Positions 1-7,533 of a stretch of DNA of 37,332 bases are shown piece by piece. This stretch comes from an uncultured Prevotellaceae bacterium. Its GTDB lineage: Bacteria; Bacteroidota; Bacteroidia; Bacteroidales; Bacteroidaceae. The notes beneath the pieces are model-generated. The model was not told the origin of the DNA and made no database searches. It saw only the letters and a list, made by a program, of their open reading frames with translations. Both the position numbers and the translations under genes were made by a program. How positions within the stretch are numbered: the first letter of the stretch is position 1; every line of letters begins with the position of its first letter. Location: positions 1-37,332 of the forward strand of contig CADAKX010000042.1 of NCBI GenBank assembly GCA_902788605.1. Direction: 5' to 3'.

Positions 1-711
1 ACATTGCCAGCCTCAGTACCCACCCAGCGCAGGTCACCACGGTCGCCACCATCGTTCCAGATGACAGCATTGGGCTGCAACTCGCGAATCATCTTGAATG
101 TTTCGGCCCATTCGTAGTAGGTGCGTCCATCAATACGACGTACCTCGTTGGCACCGCCATACCATCCGTCACCACCGTTGGCACCATCGAACCACACCTC
201 AAAGATGTCGCCGTATTGGGTGAGCAATTCGCGTAGTTGGTTGCGGAAATAGGTAATGTATTCGGGCTTACCATAGTCTGGATGATTCCTGTCCCACGGT
301 GAGAGATAGACGGCGAACTTCAGTCCTTCCTCGCGACAAGCATCGGCCAACTCTTTCACAACATCACCTTTGCCATCTTTCCATGGTGTGTTCTTAACGC
401 TATACTCTGTATATTTCGAAGGCCACATGCAGAAACCACAATGATGCTTAGCCGTGAAAATGATACCCTTCATGCCTGCTTGTTTGCAGACGCGTGCCCA
501 CTGGCGACAGTCAAGGTCAGAGGGATTAAACAACTTCAAGTCTTCGTTGCCAAATCCCCACTCCTGATCTAGAGTAATGGATGAAAGCATACATTTCCAT
601 CTCCTGCCAGCGCAATTGGTTTTTGCTTGGTATAGGACCATATGGTTTTGATTGTGACCAACACGGCAATCCTAGGAAGTATATAACAAGTAATAATATA
701 GCCTTTCGCAT
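1..711 (-). pseudogene. GH29 alpha-L-fucosidase, truncated by window edge and frame-broken
   Basis: Secreted exo-glycosidase of family GH29, expected to release terminal alpha-L-fucose. The start at 711 gives a signal peptide (MRKAILLLVIYFLGLPCWSQ) followed by the family N-terminus (QLRWQEMEMYAFIHYS). The frame then breaks near 570. After the break another frame stays open to the window edge and reads DQEWGFGNEDLKLFNPSDLD, then AKHHCGFCMWPSKYTEYS and later EVWFDGA, whose Asp is the expected nucleophile of this family (near 186-188). GH29 relatives have about five residues (LNTYT-like) between IHYS and DQEWGFG; here a single A remains, so about 14 nt are missing. As written, the product would stop after about 61 residues. 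The family call is firm; whether the break is biological or an assembly error cannot be told here. It appears to have its own promoter at 738-770. Confidence 0.8.
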
Positions 712-737
712 GTTGCTATTAATTGTAATAATGGTTG

Positions 738-770
738 CAAAGTTACAAAGAATATATGAGAAAATACAAA
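738..770 (-). promoter_or_regulatory. Bacteroidota-type promoter for the left-edge GH29 gene
   Basis: On the minus strand a TTTG (767-770) is followed after 21 nt by TAACTTTG (738-745), matching the TTTG-N19-21-TAnnTTTG pattern. It lies 27 nt upstream of the start codon at 711 and separates this gene from the operon ending at 851. Confidence 0.6.
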
Positions 771-850
771 ATGGTATGCAGGATTTAACAATTATATGGT
801 AGGACAAAATAAAAATCTGGGTCTTGTGGTTGAAAACCTGGACTCTTTCG

Positions 851-2617
851 TTACCTTTTTATTATCTTTTTACCGTTACTAATATATATTCCTGATTTTG
901 TTGGGCTGATTACTCGTTGTCCATCTATGTCGTAAATGGGGGTGTTAGGTGCTTGGTTGTGTGTGGGTGTCTCAATGCTAGTAGTTACATAGCTATTAGC
1001 AGTCAGACTTAGTTGTCCAATGATGCAGTCACTCCATTCAGATGCGGCACTATATAGTGCAATGACATAGTCGCCCTGTTCAGTGATATCAAACTCGAAG
1101 GTCTGTTGGGTGGGACTGCTGAAATTGTTAGAGGCCACGTTGCCAATATTGATGTTTGGTGTGTAGGTCTGGCTGGCAATGCTTTTACCAGCTCGAGTCT
1201 CAATGTCTAATTCTACCTCTCCGAAGTCTGCCATGTTCCAATTGCAAATCTTATATTTCAGAGTGTAGTGACCAGGAGCCAGACTAAGCGTTGTACCTGC
1301 ACCACTGAGTCCGAATTTTGCATAGCCCTGTTTCGTATTTCCATTGATATTGCGGAAGTAGAGACCGTAGTTGAAACCTTTCGATGAACCAGTGAACTGT
1401 AGCACGCGACAGCCTGAAGTGTAACCATTGCTATAACCAGTGCGGCGTTCGTTGCTGTCATAGGTTGTCCAACCTGCGGGGATGGCGCCTCCCTCTTTGA
1501 AATCTGTTGAGAGCGTGAGAGTTGTTGGTTTCTGAAGTGTTACTTCAACAGTGGCTGTACTCGTTTCGCCATCGTTATCGGTAGCAATGGCTTTGAGGGT
1601 ATGTTTGCCTGTTTTGGTTGTTGCCAAAGTGGTTTTGTATGGCTTCTCTGTGCAGGTGGCGAGAAGCGTTGTACCATCGTAGAACTCCACCTTCTCTATG
1701 GTACCATTCGGGTCGTCAGCTGTAGCCGTGATGTTGACCTCGGGGAATGATACCTCTCCTTGAGGGCCAAAGCTGATGTATTTAATACCTGTATTAGGCG
1801 AGGTAATCTTGACGTTGGGTGAAGTCTTATTCAGTGAGAAACGTTTGCAGAAATTCCATATTTCTTTACCGGTGTACACCTGTTTCTCTTTGCAGATCCA
1901 GTGTCCTTTGTTTGGCAATTCCAGCAGTCTGACCTCAACACCATCGTTGCCAGGTCCCCAGACATGCATCTTGGCACCGTTGAATCCATTGTAATTGTTG
2001 GTAATAGTCGCTGTTGTGGGACAGCCGTTATGATTAATCCATACATTGAGCGCAGGTTGTGCACCACTGAAAGCACAGGTCTCATCGCTGGTACCATGAA
2101 TGTGCAGGATGGGAATGGGGCGTACATTGGTATTAGCCGTAGCACCCCCCATGGGATAACCACTTACAGGACAAAAGGCTGCGATAAGGTCTGGAATCTT
2201 GTTCATGGCGTGATAGGTTAGCATGCCGCCCATGGAGAAACCGCCAAGGTAAACGCGGTTACGGTCTATTTTGTGTTGTGTCACCATTTTGTCGATAATG
2301 GCCTTGATGAAGTTGATGTCACGATCGCCAGAGGTGTCCCATGATTTGTTGATGCCATTGGGGAAAACAACGACAAACTTGGCGGTGTCGCATACAGCCT
2401 CCATGCTTACTTGGTCATTCTTGAATTCACTATTCTGCATCCAGTTTGCATCCTGGTTATAGCCATGACAGAAAATGAGCAATGGACGCCCCTCACCGAG
2501 GTTACTTGGTGCATAGACGTTGTACGAACGGCTTGTGCCGCCTACAGTGATATTGTCGGCTAGCGCAGGCATCAGTCCTATAGCAAATAGGAGTAGCAAT
2601 AAAAAGGTTTGTTTCAT
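851..2617 (-). CDS. Secreted CE1 / PHB-depolymerase-like esterase with Ig-like domain, putative binding module and sorting tail
   Basis: 588-residue secreted alpha/beta-hydrolase, probably an acetyl-xylan or feruloyl esterase. The signal peptide covers residues 1-20. The esterase domain (about 22-262) has an HGYN oxyanion motif, GFSMGG with Ser128, Asp178 in HGTSDET and His239 in NKGHW, forming a plausible triad. Residues about 268-362 are a bacterial Ig-like domain (VEFYDGTTLLA...AIATDNDG). Residues about 366-541 form a beta-rich module that resembles the C-terminal module of the GH98 protein at 27803-30952. The last 30 residues (IYDIDGQRV...GIYISNGKKIIKR) are a Prevotella-type C-terminal secretion/sorting tail. 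It is the last gene of the minus-strand run, 25 nt after the GH115 reading frame. The exact acyl substrate is inferred from the xylan context. Confidence 0.85.
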   Translation of the reverse strand: MKQTFLLLLLFAIGLMPALADNITVGGTSRSYNVYAPSNLGEGRPLLIFCHGYNQDANWMQNSEFKNDQVSMEAVCDTAKFVVVFPNGINKSWDTSGDRDINFIKAIIDKMVTQHKIDRNRVYLGGFSMGGMLTYHAMNKIPDLIAAFCPVSGYPMGGATANTNVRPIPILHIHGTSDETCAFSGAQPALNVWINHNGCPTTATITNNYNGFNGAKMHVWGPGNDGVEVRLLELPNKGHWICKEKQVYTGKEIWNFCKRFSLNKTSPNVKITSPNTGIKYISFGPQGEVSFPEVNITATADDPNGTIEKVEFYDGTTLLATCTEKPYKTTLATTKTGKHTLKAIATDNDGETSTATVEVTLQKPTTLTLSTDFKEGGAIPAGWTTYDSNERRTGYSNGYTSGCRVLQFTGSSKGFNYGLYFRNINGNTKQGYAKFGLSGAGTTLSLAPGHYTLKYKICNWNMADFGEVELDIETRAGKSIASQTYTPNINIGNVASNNFSSPTQQTFEFDITEQGDYVIALYSAASEWSDCIIGQLSLTANSYVTTSIETPTHNQAPNTPIYDIDGQRVISPTKSGIYISNGKKIIKR

Positions 2618-2642
2618 AATGGTAATTTAGTTATATTTGATG

Positions 2643-4229
2643 TTAATATCTTTTGGGTGCACCGAAGTAGCTGTAGCGGTTGTTGTCGGGATTTACCACG
2701 ATGGACTCGATGACGATTTCAGGGTCTATCATGATGAGCTTCAGCTTATGCTTGCCAGGAGTGGCGTTGGCGAAATTTACCTCCAGCCAGCGGATATTGT
2801 CAAACACCTCATCGCGACGCAGCATCTTCCTGCCGTCCTTCCAACCGCTAAGCAACAAGTTGTTGTGGGGTGGGAGGGGCTTCAGGTTCTTTGATTGGGC
2901 GAGATTCTTTGGGGTGTATTCCTGGAATTCGTCGTGCAGGCCCTGACGGGCATCGATAACCTGCATTGGCTGGTTGTCAATTTGTACACCAAGGCGCAGG
3001 CCGCGGGCGGGCACGACGTCCTGAGTGGGCAGAATGCCGATGGCTATGGTTCCCTTGCCGTCTGTGGGAGACAAGTCTATGTCGAACTCTAGTTTAGGGC
3101 CGCTACCATCTGCAGGCCATTCTTTCATCACGTCATAGGCTCCCATGCAGGCTCTACCGCGACCGAGTCCCCAGAGAATTTCCCATCCGTTAAAACAGGG
3201 GTGTTCTTCCCTATTGTTATTTGTAAAGTCGATGGCAGAGATGGAATATTCCTTCGATGGTGTGGCAAACGAATAGAGGAGCGGTTGGTTAACTTTGTAG
3301 CCGAGAGTCATGGGGTGGCGGTTCTTCTCTGGGATGCTCCACTGGGTATAGCCAATGTGATTGTCGAGCATCATGCCGTCCCATTTGCCGTTCGCCATCA
3401 CTTTGTTATAATAGTCGGTGAGTCGCTGGTCTTTTACCATGTAGTTACAGACTGTGATACTATCACCCATAGTCGCTGCATTGTACATCATGGCTACACC
3501 AGCACTTGCTACAGCAGGATAGTAGACCAATTGGTAGAAGGCGTCCTGGGCTTCCGCTGGTACGCGCTCTTTCAAGACCTCACAACGCAACATAATCGAC
3601 TGCCAAAGGTCGTTTAGTTTCATCATTTCATGGTAGTTGAACAAACCAGGCACTTGGACCTCGGGTTTACGCCAGAGATTATACTTGGAATAGTCGGCAA
3701 TGATGCTAGCACATTCCTTAATGTCCTTAGCGGACAAACAGCTGAGCACAGATTTTGTCCAATCATCGAGCCAGCCGTTTTCTGTATCATGTTCTAACCC
3801 ATCTGGATCCCAGGCATAGTCCATGATGAACGAGATGGGCATCTCCTTAGGCTTCAGGTCGCCCACATTAATAATCCAGATGCGGTCGATGCCACTCTTG
3901 TAGGCCAGATGCAACTGCTCGCGTAGTTTGGGGACGGTGGTGGTGTTCACCCAACGGTCGTTCCAAGGGCCACCGTTCATGTCGATATGATAATAGAGAC
4001 CCAGACCGCCCTTACGCTTGCGTTCCTTTTCGGTGCCCTTACGGCGAATGTAGCCCCAGTTGTTGTCGCAGAAGAGGAGTGTGACGTCATCGGGAACGGT
4101 AAAGCCAGCATCGTAGTAACGCTGTACTTCTGTGAAGATAGCCCACAGCTGGGGCACGGCATCGGCACGTCCGTAGATGTCCTTGATAATCTTACGCTGA
4201 CCGTCGATGACCTTGTGGAGCGTCTTCAT
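2643..4229 (-). CDS. GH115 alpha-glucuronidase, C-terminal fragment of a broken gene
   Basis: 528-residue reading frame that is the C-terminal two thirds of a GH115 xylan alpha-(4-O-methyl)-glucuronidase. It contains the family blocks PDDVTLLFCDNNWGYIRR, GGLGLYYHIDMNGGPWNDRW and IWIINVGDLKPKEMP, followed by the helical region and a beta-sandwich end. The preceding frame (4226-5116) is the N-terminal part of the same protein. The join lacks about 26 residues, including the conserved TIGMRGxxD-like segment that the neighbouring GH115 still has (YTMGMRGLHDEAM). The ATG at 4229 is therefore probably an internal Met, though it overlaps the upstream stop as ATGA and could in principle restart translation. 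Without the missing segment an active enzyme is unlikely. Confidence 0.8.
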   Translation of the reverse strand: MKTLHKVIDGQRKIIKDIYGRADAVPQLWAIFTEVQRYYDAGFTVPDDVTLLFCDNNWGYIRRKGTEKERKRKGGLGLYYHIDMNGGPWNDRWVNTTTVPKLREQLHLAYKSGIDRIWIINVGDLKPKEMPISFIMDYAWDPDGLEHDTENGWLDDWTKSVLSCLSAKDIKECASIIADYSKYNLWRKPEVQVPGLFNYHEMMKLNDLWQSIMLRCEVLKERVPAEAQDAFYQLVYYPAVASAGVAMMYNAATMGDSITVCNYMVKDQRLTDYYNKVMANGKWDGMMLDNHIGYTQWSIPEKNRHPMTLGYKVNQPLLYSFATPSKEYSISAIDFTNNNREEHPCFNGWEILWGLGRGRACMGAYDVMKEWPADGSGPKLEFDIDLSPTDGKGTIAIGILPTQDVVPARGLRLGVQIDNQPMQVIDARQGLHDEFQEYTPKNLAQSKNLKPLPPHNNLLLSGWKDGRKMLRRDEVFDNIRWLEVNFANATPGKHKLKLIMIDPEIVIESIVVNPDNNRYSYFGAPKRY

Positions 4230-5116
4230 GAGTTCTTGTTACGCTCCATACCCTCACGGAAGAACTGATCCACGCGTTCCTTATTGGTGGTGTAGTCCCA
4301 TGGACCTACCTGTTCCTTGCGCTGCAGGTATTCACGATGTGAGCGCATCATGGGCTCATGGTGACTTGTGCCCATCACAATACCCATCTCGTCGGCCAAT
4401 CGAGGGCTCTCAGAATCATCTTCGTTGAAGTTGGTGCCCCACATGGCAGGCCAGAAATAGTTTGCTTTCAGGCGAAGCAACAGTTCAAAGACTTTCTCAT
4501 AGGCCTTGGAGTTGATGCCACCGAAATGCTTCGTACACCAGGTACCAAAGCTGGGCCATTCGTCGTTGATGAAAATGCCACGATATTTCACAGCAGGCCA
4601 ACTATAATCGTAGCCGTCGTCGTAATAGAGCTCGTCCTGATGCACCACAGGAGCATCGGCCATCCAATACCAGGGCGACACGCCGATGCGCTTTGAGATT
4701 TCATAAATGCCGTAGATGGTGCCGCGCTTGTCGTTGCCAGCAATAACAAGGTTTCCATCCACCACATCGATGCAGTAGCCCTCCCAATGGCCCTTTATCT
4801 TTTTGGTATCTAGTTTCTTCTGTCTGATAAGGCTATCAATGAGGCGGCTTTTACCGATGGTGCCAATAAGAATGTGAGCCTGTTTCGTTTGCTGCGATGA
4901 CATCGCAGCAAACGAAACGATGGGAGAGGCCACGCCAGTGACCTTGCGGACGTCGTCACCGAGGTCTTTTGCAGCGCGAATAACGCCTTTCCAATCGTTT
5001 TCGTCGATAATGATGGTTGCAGTTTTGCCGTTCTTGGCAATGCAGAAGTTCTCTGACTGTGCCGATACAGAAAGCCAGGCACAGAGTAGAACGGTGATAA
5101 TGGATAATTTATTCAT
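4226..5116 (-). CDS. GH115 alpha-glucuronidase, N-terminal fragment of a broken gene
   Basis: 296-residue N-terminal part of a secreted GH115. The chosen start at 5116 (MNKLSIITVLLCAWLSVSAQ) gives a clean signal peptide and overlaps the stop of the preceding GH115 by 8 nt (ATGAATAA), indicating translational coupling. Family blocks seen are GTIYGIYEISKRIGVSPWYW, VKYRGIFINDEW, LRLKANYFWPAMW and GTSHHEPMMR. The frame ends at ERNKNS-stop. In relatives ERNK is followed by a YENIYTIGMRG-type segment, and the protein then continues into the frame starting at 4229. Restoring about 76 nt would give a protein of about 850 residues, normal for GH115. A perfect 37-nt palindrome lies inside this frame at 4882-4918. 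Confidence 0.8.
   Translation of the reverse strand: MNKLSIITVLLCAWLSVSAQSENFCIAKNGKTATIIIDENDWKGVIRAAKDLGDDVRKVTGVASPIVSFAAMSSQQTKQAHILIGTIGKSRLIDSLIRQKKLDTKKIKGHWEGYCIDVVDGNLVIAGNDKRGTIYGIYEISKRIGVSPWYWMADAPVVHQDELYYDDGYDYSWPAVKYRGIFINDEWPSFGTWCTKHFGGINSKAYEKVFELLLRLKANYFWPAMWGTNFNEDDSESPRLADEMGIVMGTSHHEPMMRSHREYLQRKEQVGPWDYTTNKERVDQFFREGMERNKNS
4882..4918. repeat. Perfect 37-nt palindrome inside the GH115 coding sequence
   Basis: Two perfectly complementary 18-nt arms (4882-4899 and 4901-4918) are separated by one A at 4900. The stretch is in frame and encodes roughly VSFAAMSSQQTK, a poorly conserved region between the PI(V) strand and HILIGTIGKS of the GH115 N-terminal domain. The transcript would form a very stable hairpin about 200 nt after the start codon. 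It has no T-run, so it is not a standard terminator. Confidence 0.9.
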
Positions 5117-7508
5117 AGGTGATTTTTTGGATGATTTGTCCTGGGTCAATAATAGATAGCGTGATGAAATGGTTCAGACGGGCCTTGTCAAGGGGTAGTG
5201 TCACAACGAACTCCTTGCGGTTCTCTAGAACCTGTAATTTCCATTCCGGCCCCCATTCCTTAAAGATGTTTTCGCATACTACAGCTTTGCCGCCATCCAC
5301 ACTTACTGTGAAACGGTTGCTGCAATCGCTGGCCACAGGCCACATCGGCACCACGCTGATGCAAAGCTTGATGGATGATGCGTTGTGGAGATTATTTGAT
5401 GGCAGAGCAATATCGATACTGCCCGTTTTCTTGCCAAGTGGTTGCCCCATCTGCAGTGCTTGCCAGTCGGTTCCAATACCCTCTAAAAGGCGGAAAGGTT
5501 CGCTGACAGAGAGTGACGCAAGGTTTATTTTGTTGCAGAGCTCAGGATGACGTTGTTCTGCGGGTAGTTGATAAGCCGTAGTGGCCTTGTCGGCAAGTTC
5601 TGGCATCATCTGATATTTGGCACAGAAACCCGGAGGAATCTCGCTGATCATATTGTTCCACTTCCCGTCAAGTTGCTCGTTGTATTTCTTGCGTAGCTGT
5701 TCTAACTTGCTGTAGGCATTGAGAGCTATCGTGGCATAGATGGCGTTCCCTGTCTCGTGATTGCGTTGAGCATAGAGAAACTTGCGATTCATTTGGTAGG
5801 CTGAATGTACGGCATAACCCAGCATTTGGAAGAGGGCTGGCCGCTTGTCTGCATCGATGTCCTGCTCTATCATGTCGTAAGCCTCGCAGATGTCTTCGTA
5901 GTCCAGAAGTCGTTTTTGAGCCGTACCTGTGTCAAACGAGAAGTCCGTGTCATGTAGGCGGTTCTCTTCGTTGCTACTCCACTCATATTCATAGCCCATG
6001 AATTCGGGCTTGCGATTCCATGCCAAACGGTAATAATGGTCGAGGATAAACTGGAATTGCTCGGTAAGTTCAGGCTGGTGTGATGTCTGGTTGTCGCAAT
6101 GTGGCAGGAAGGTTCGAGCCAACCATTCGGCCTGATACTTATTGGCATTGTCGTAGTTGAAAGCTTCGAAGTTATATGCCATATCCATGAACATCTGCAT
6201 CTCTATCTCGCCAGGTTTGATGTCACCTACGTTGAGTACCCAGTAACGGTCTGCACCAGCATCGTAAGCTTTCTTCAGTTCGTGGTACATCAGCATGGGA
6301 GCAGTACTTGGCAGCCATAGATAATCATGAGGAGTGCCGAGATAGCTGATATGATAATACACACCACTACCACCCTTGCGTTTTTGCTCTTCGGTGTTGC
6401 TGACACGTTTCATATAGCCGTAGTTATCATCGGGCCATACAAGGGTAATGTCTTCGGGAACCTTCAGACCTGCGTCATAGATGTCGAGGGTCTCTTTATA
6501 AGGAACAAAAATCTGGGGAAGTTTTGTGGCTTTTGTCTTCTTGTATTTCTCGAGGATACCACGCTGCTTCTCAAAGACTTTTTCTAATGTGCAAGCTCGG
6601 TCTTTGGGATCAGTTGACCCCTTCATGGCCTCGTCGTGTAGTCCACGCATGCCCATTGTGTAGATGTTATCATATTGGGCCGTCTCGCGGATGCGGTCGT
6701 CTAATTTCTTAAGAATGGTCTGGCTATTGATCTCGTAGTTCCATTCTCCATCGCGGGTCTTATCCCACTCCGATGGGGCAGCATTGTTGAAAAGCAGCGG
6801 TTCACAATGGCTGGTGGTAATCATGATGCCCCATTTGTCTGCCATCACCTGACTTTCTGGATGAGAATAGAACGCACCAGTGCAGGTGTGCATAGCAGGT
6901 GCCAGCATGTTGCCTTTCAGTCGGAGAATGAGTTCGCAGACCTTGTCGTAGGTCTTTGGCCCGATATCCCCTAGCTCTTTTTCGAAGTTCTTCTCTGCCC
7001 AAGTTTTCAGTCCCCAATCCTCGTCATTGATAAAAATGCCGCGGTATTTGATGGTGGGCGATGCACTTACATAGTTCTCCACGTAGTCGAATGCGCGTTT
7101 GGCTTTGTCTTGGTTGATGGGAATGTCGGCAAACCAATACCAAGGACTGATGCCGATGGCTTCGCTGATATGCAGTACGCCATAGGCCAAGCCGCGAGCA
7201 TCCGATCCGGTGATGTAAAGATTACTGTCCTTTGTGTCGATGGCAAAACGCTCCCAAGTACCACGTAGTTCTTTATGACGATTGGTGTGGTTGGCTGTGG
7301 CGAGTATAACGGATGTACCGGCTTCTCCTGAGATTTGGGGTCTGATGCCTGTTGCTCGCTCGATGTCATCGACCAAGACCTGTGCCATTTGTCGCACCAG
7401 TGGTTCATCGTTCTTTGGATAGGTAATTGTCGCCTTGGTGAGGTCGATGGCCATTGCGAAATGGGCAAAAAGGGCCAATGCAATTGTCAGGAGTCCTTTC
7501 TTTATCAT
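5109..7508 (-). CDS. GH115 xylan alpha-(4-O-methyl)-glucuronidase
   Basis: 799-residue secreted enzyme expected to remove (4-O-methyl-)glucuronic acid from xylan backbones. Signal peptide MIKKGLLTIALALFAHFAMA. N-terminal domain to about residue 165, then the catalytic barrel with IKYRGIFINDEDWGLKTWA, LRLKGNMLAPAMH, TTSHCEPLLFNN, YTMGMRGLHDEAMKG, PEDITLVWPDDNYGYMKR, GGSGVYYHISYLG and YWVLNVGDIKPGE, all GH115 family blocks. A helical region and a C-terminal beta-sandwich (ending FITLSIIDPGQIIQKITYE) follow. It is slightly shorter than the usual 830-850 residues. It lies 25 nt after GH43 and overlaps the next GH115 by 8 nt. Its barrel blocks differ clearly from those of that second copy, so the two may act on different glucuronyl decorations. 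The exact specificity is not readable. Confidence 0.9.
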   Translation of the reverse strand: MIKKGLLTIALALFAHFAMAIDLTKATITYPKNDEPLVRQMAQVLVDDIERATGIRPQISGEAGTSVILATANHTNRHKELRGTWERFAIDTKDSNLYITGSDARGLAYGVLHISEAIGISPWYWFADIPINQDKAKRAFDYVENYVSASPTIKYRGIFINDEDWGLKTWAEKNFEKELGDIGPKTYDKVCELILRLKGNMLAPAMHTCTGAFYSHPESQVMADKWGIMITTSHCEPLLFNNAAPSEWDKTRDGEWNYEINSQTILKKLDDRIRETAQYDNIYTMGMRGLHDEAMKGSTDPKDRACTLEKVFEKQRGILEKYKKTKATKLPQIFVPYKETLDIYDAGLKVPEDITLVWPDDNYGYMKRVSNTEEQKRKGGSGVYYHISYLGTPHDYLWLPSTAPMLMYHELKKAYDAGADRYWVLNVGDIKPGEIEMQMFMDMAYNFEAFNYDNANKYQAEWLARTFLPHCDNQTSHQPELTEQFQFILDHYYRLAWNRKPEFMGYEYEWSSNEENRLHDTDFSFDTGTAQKRLLDYEDICEAYDMIEQDIDADKRPALFQMLGYAVHSAYQMNRKFLYAQRNHETGNAIYATIALNAYSKLEQLRKKYNEQLDGKWNNMISEIPPGFCAKYQMMPELADKATTAYQLPAEQRHPELCNKINLASLSVSEPFRLLEGIGTDWQALQMGQPLGKKTGSIDIALPSNNLHNASSIKLCISVVPMWPVASDCSNRFTVSVDGGKAVVCENIFKEWGPEWKLQVLENRKEFVVTLPLDKARLNHFITLSIIDPGQIIQKITYE

Positions 7509-7533
7509 AGTCTTTAGGTTAGTTTCTGGGACT

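Noticed and set aside
4226-4229. ATGA overlap read as two separate translationally coupled genes
   Set aside because: Both frames are parts of one GH115 protein and a conserved internal block is missing at the junction.
5117-5149. Upstream start (MTQDKSSKKSP) for the first GH115
   Set aside because: The start at 5116 gives an immediate signal peptide and the typical 8-nt overlap with the preceding gene.
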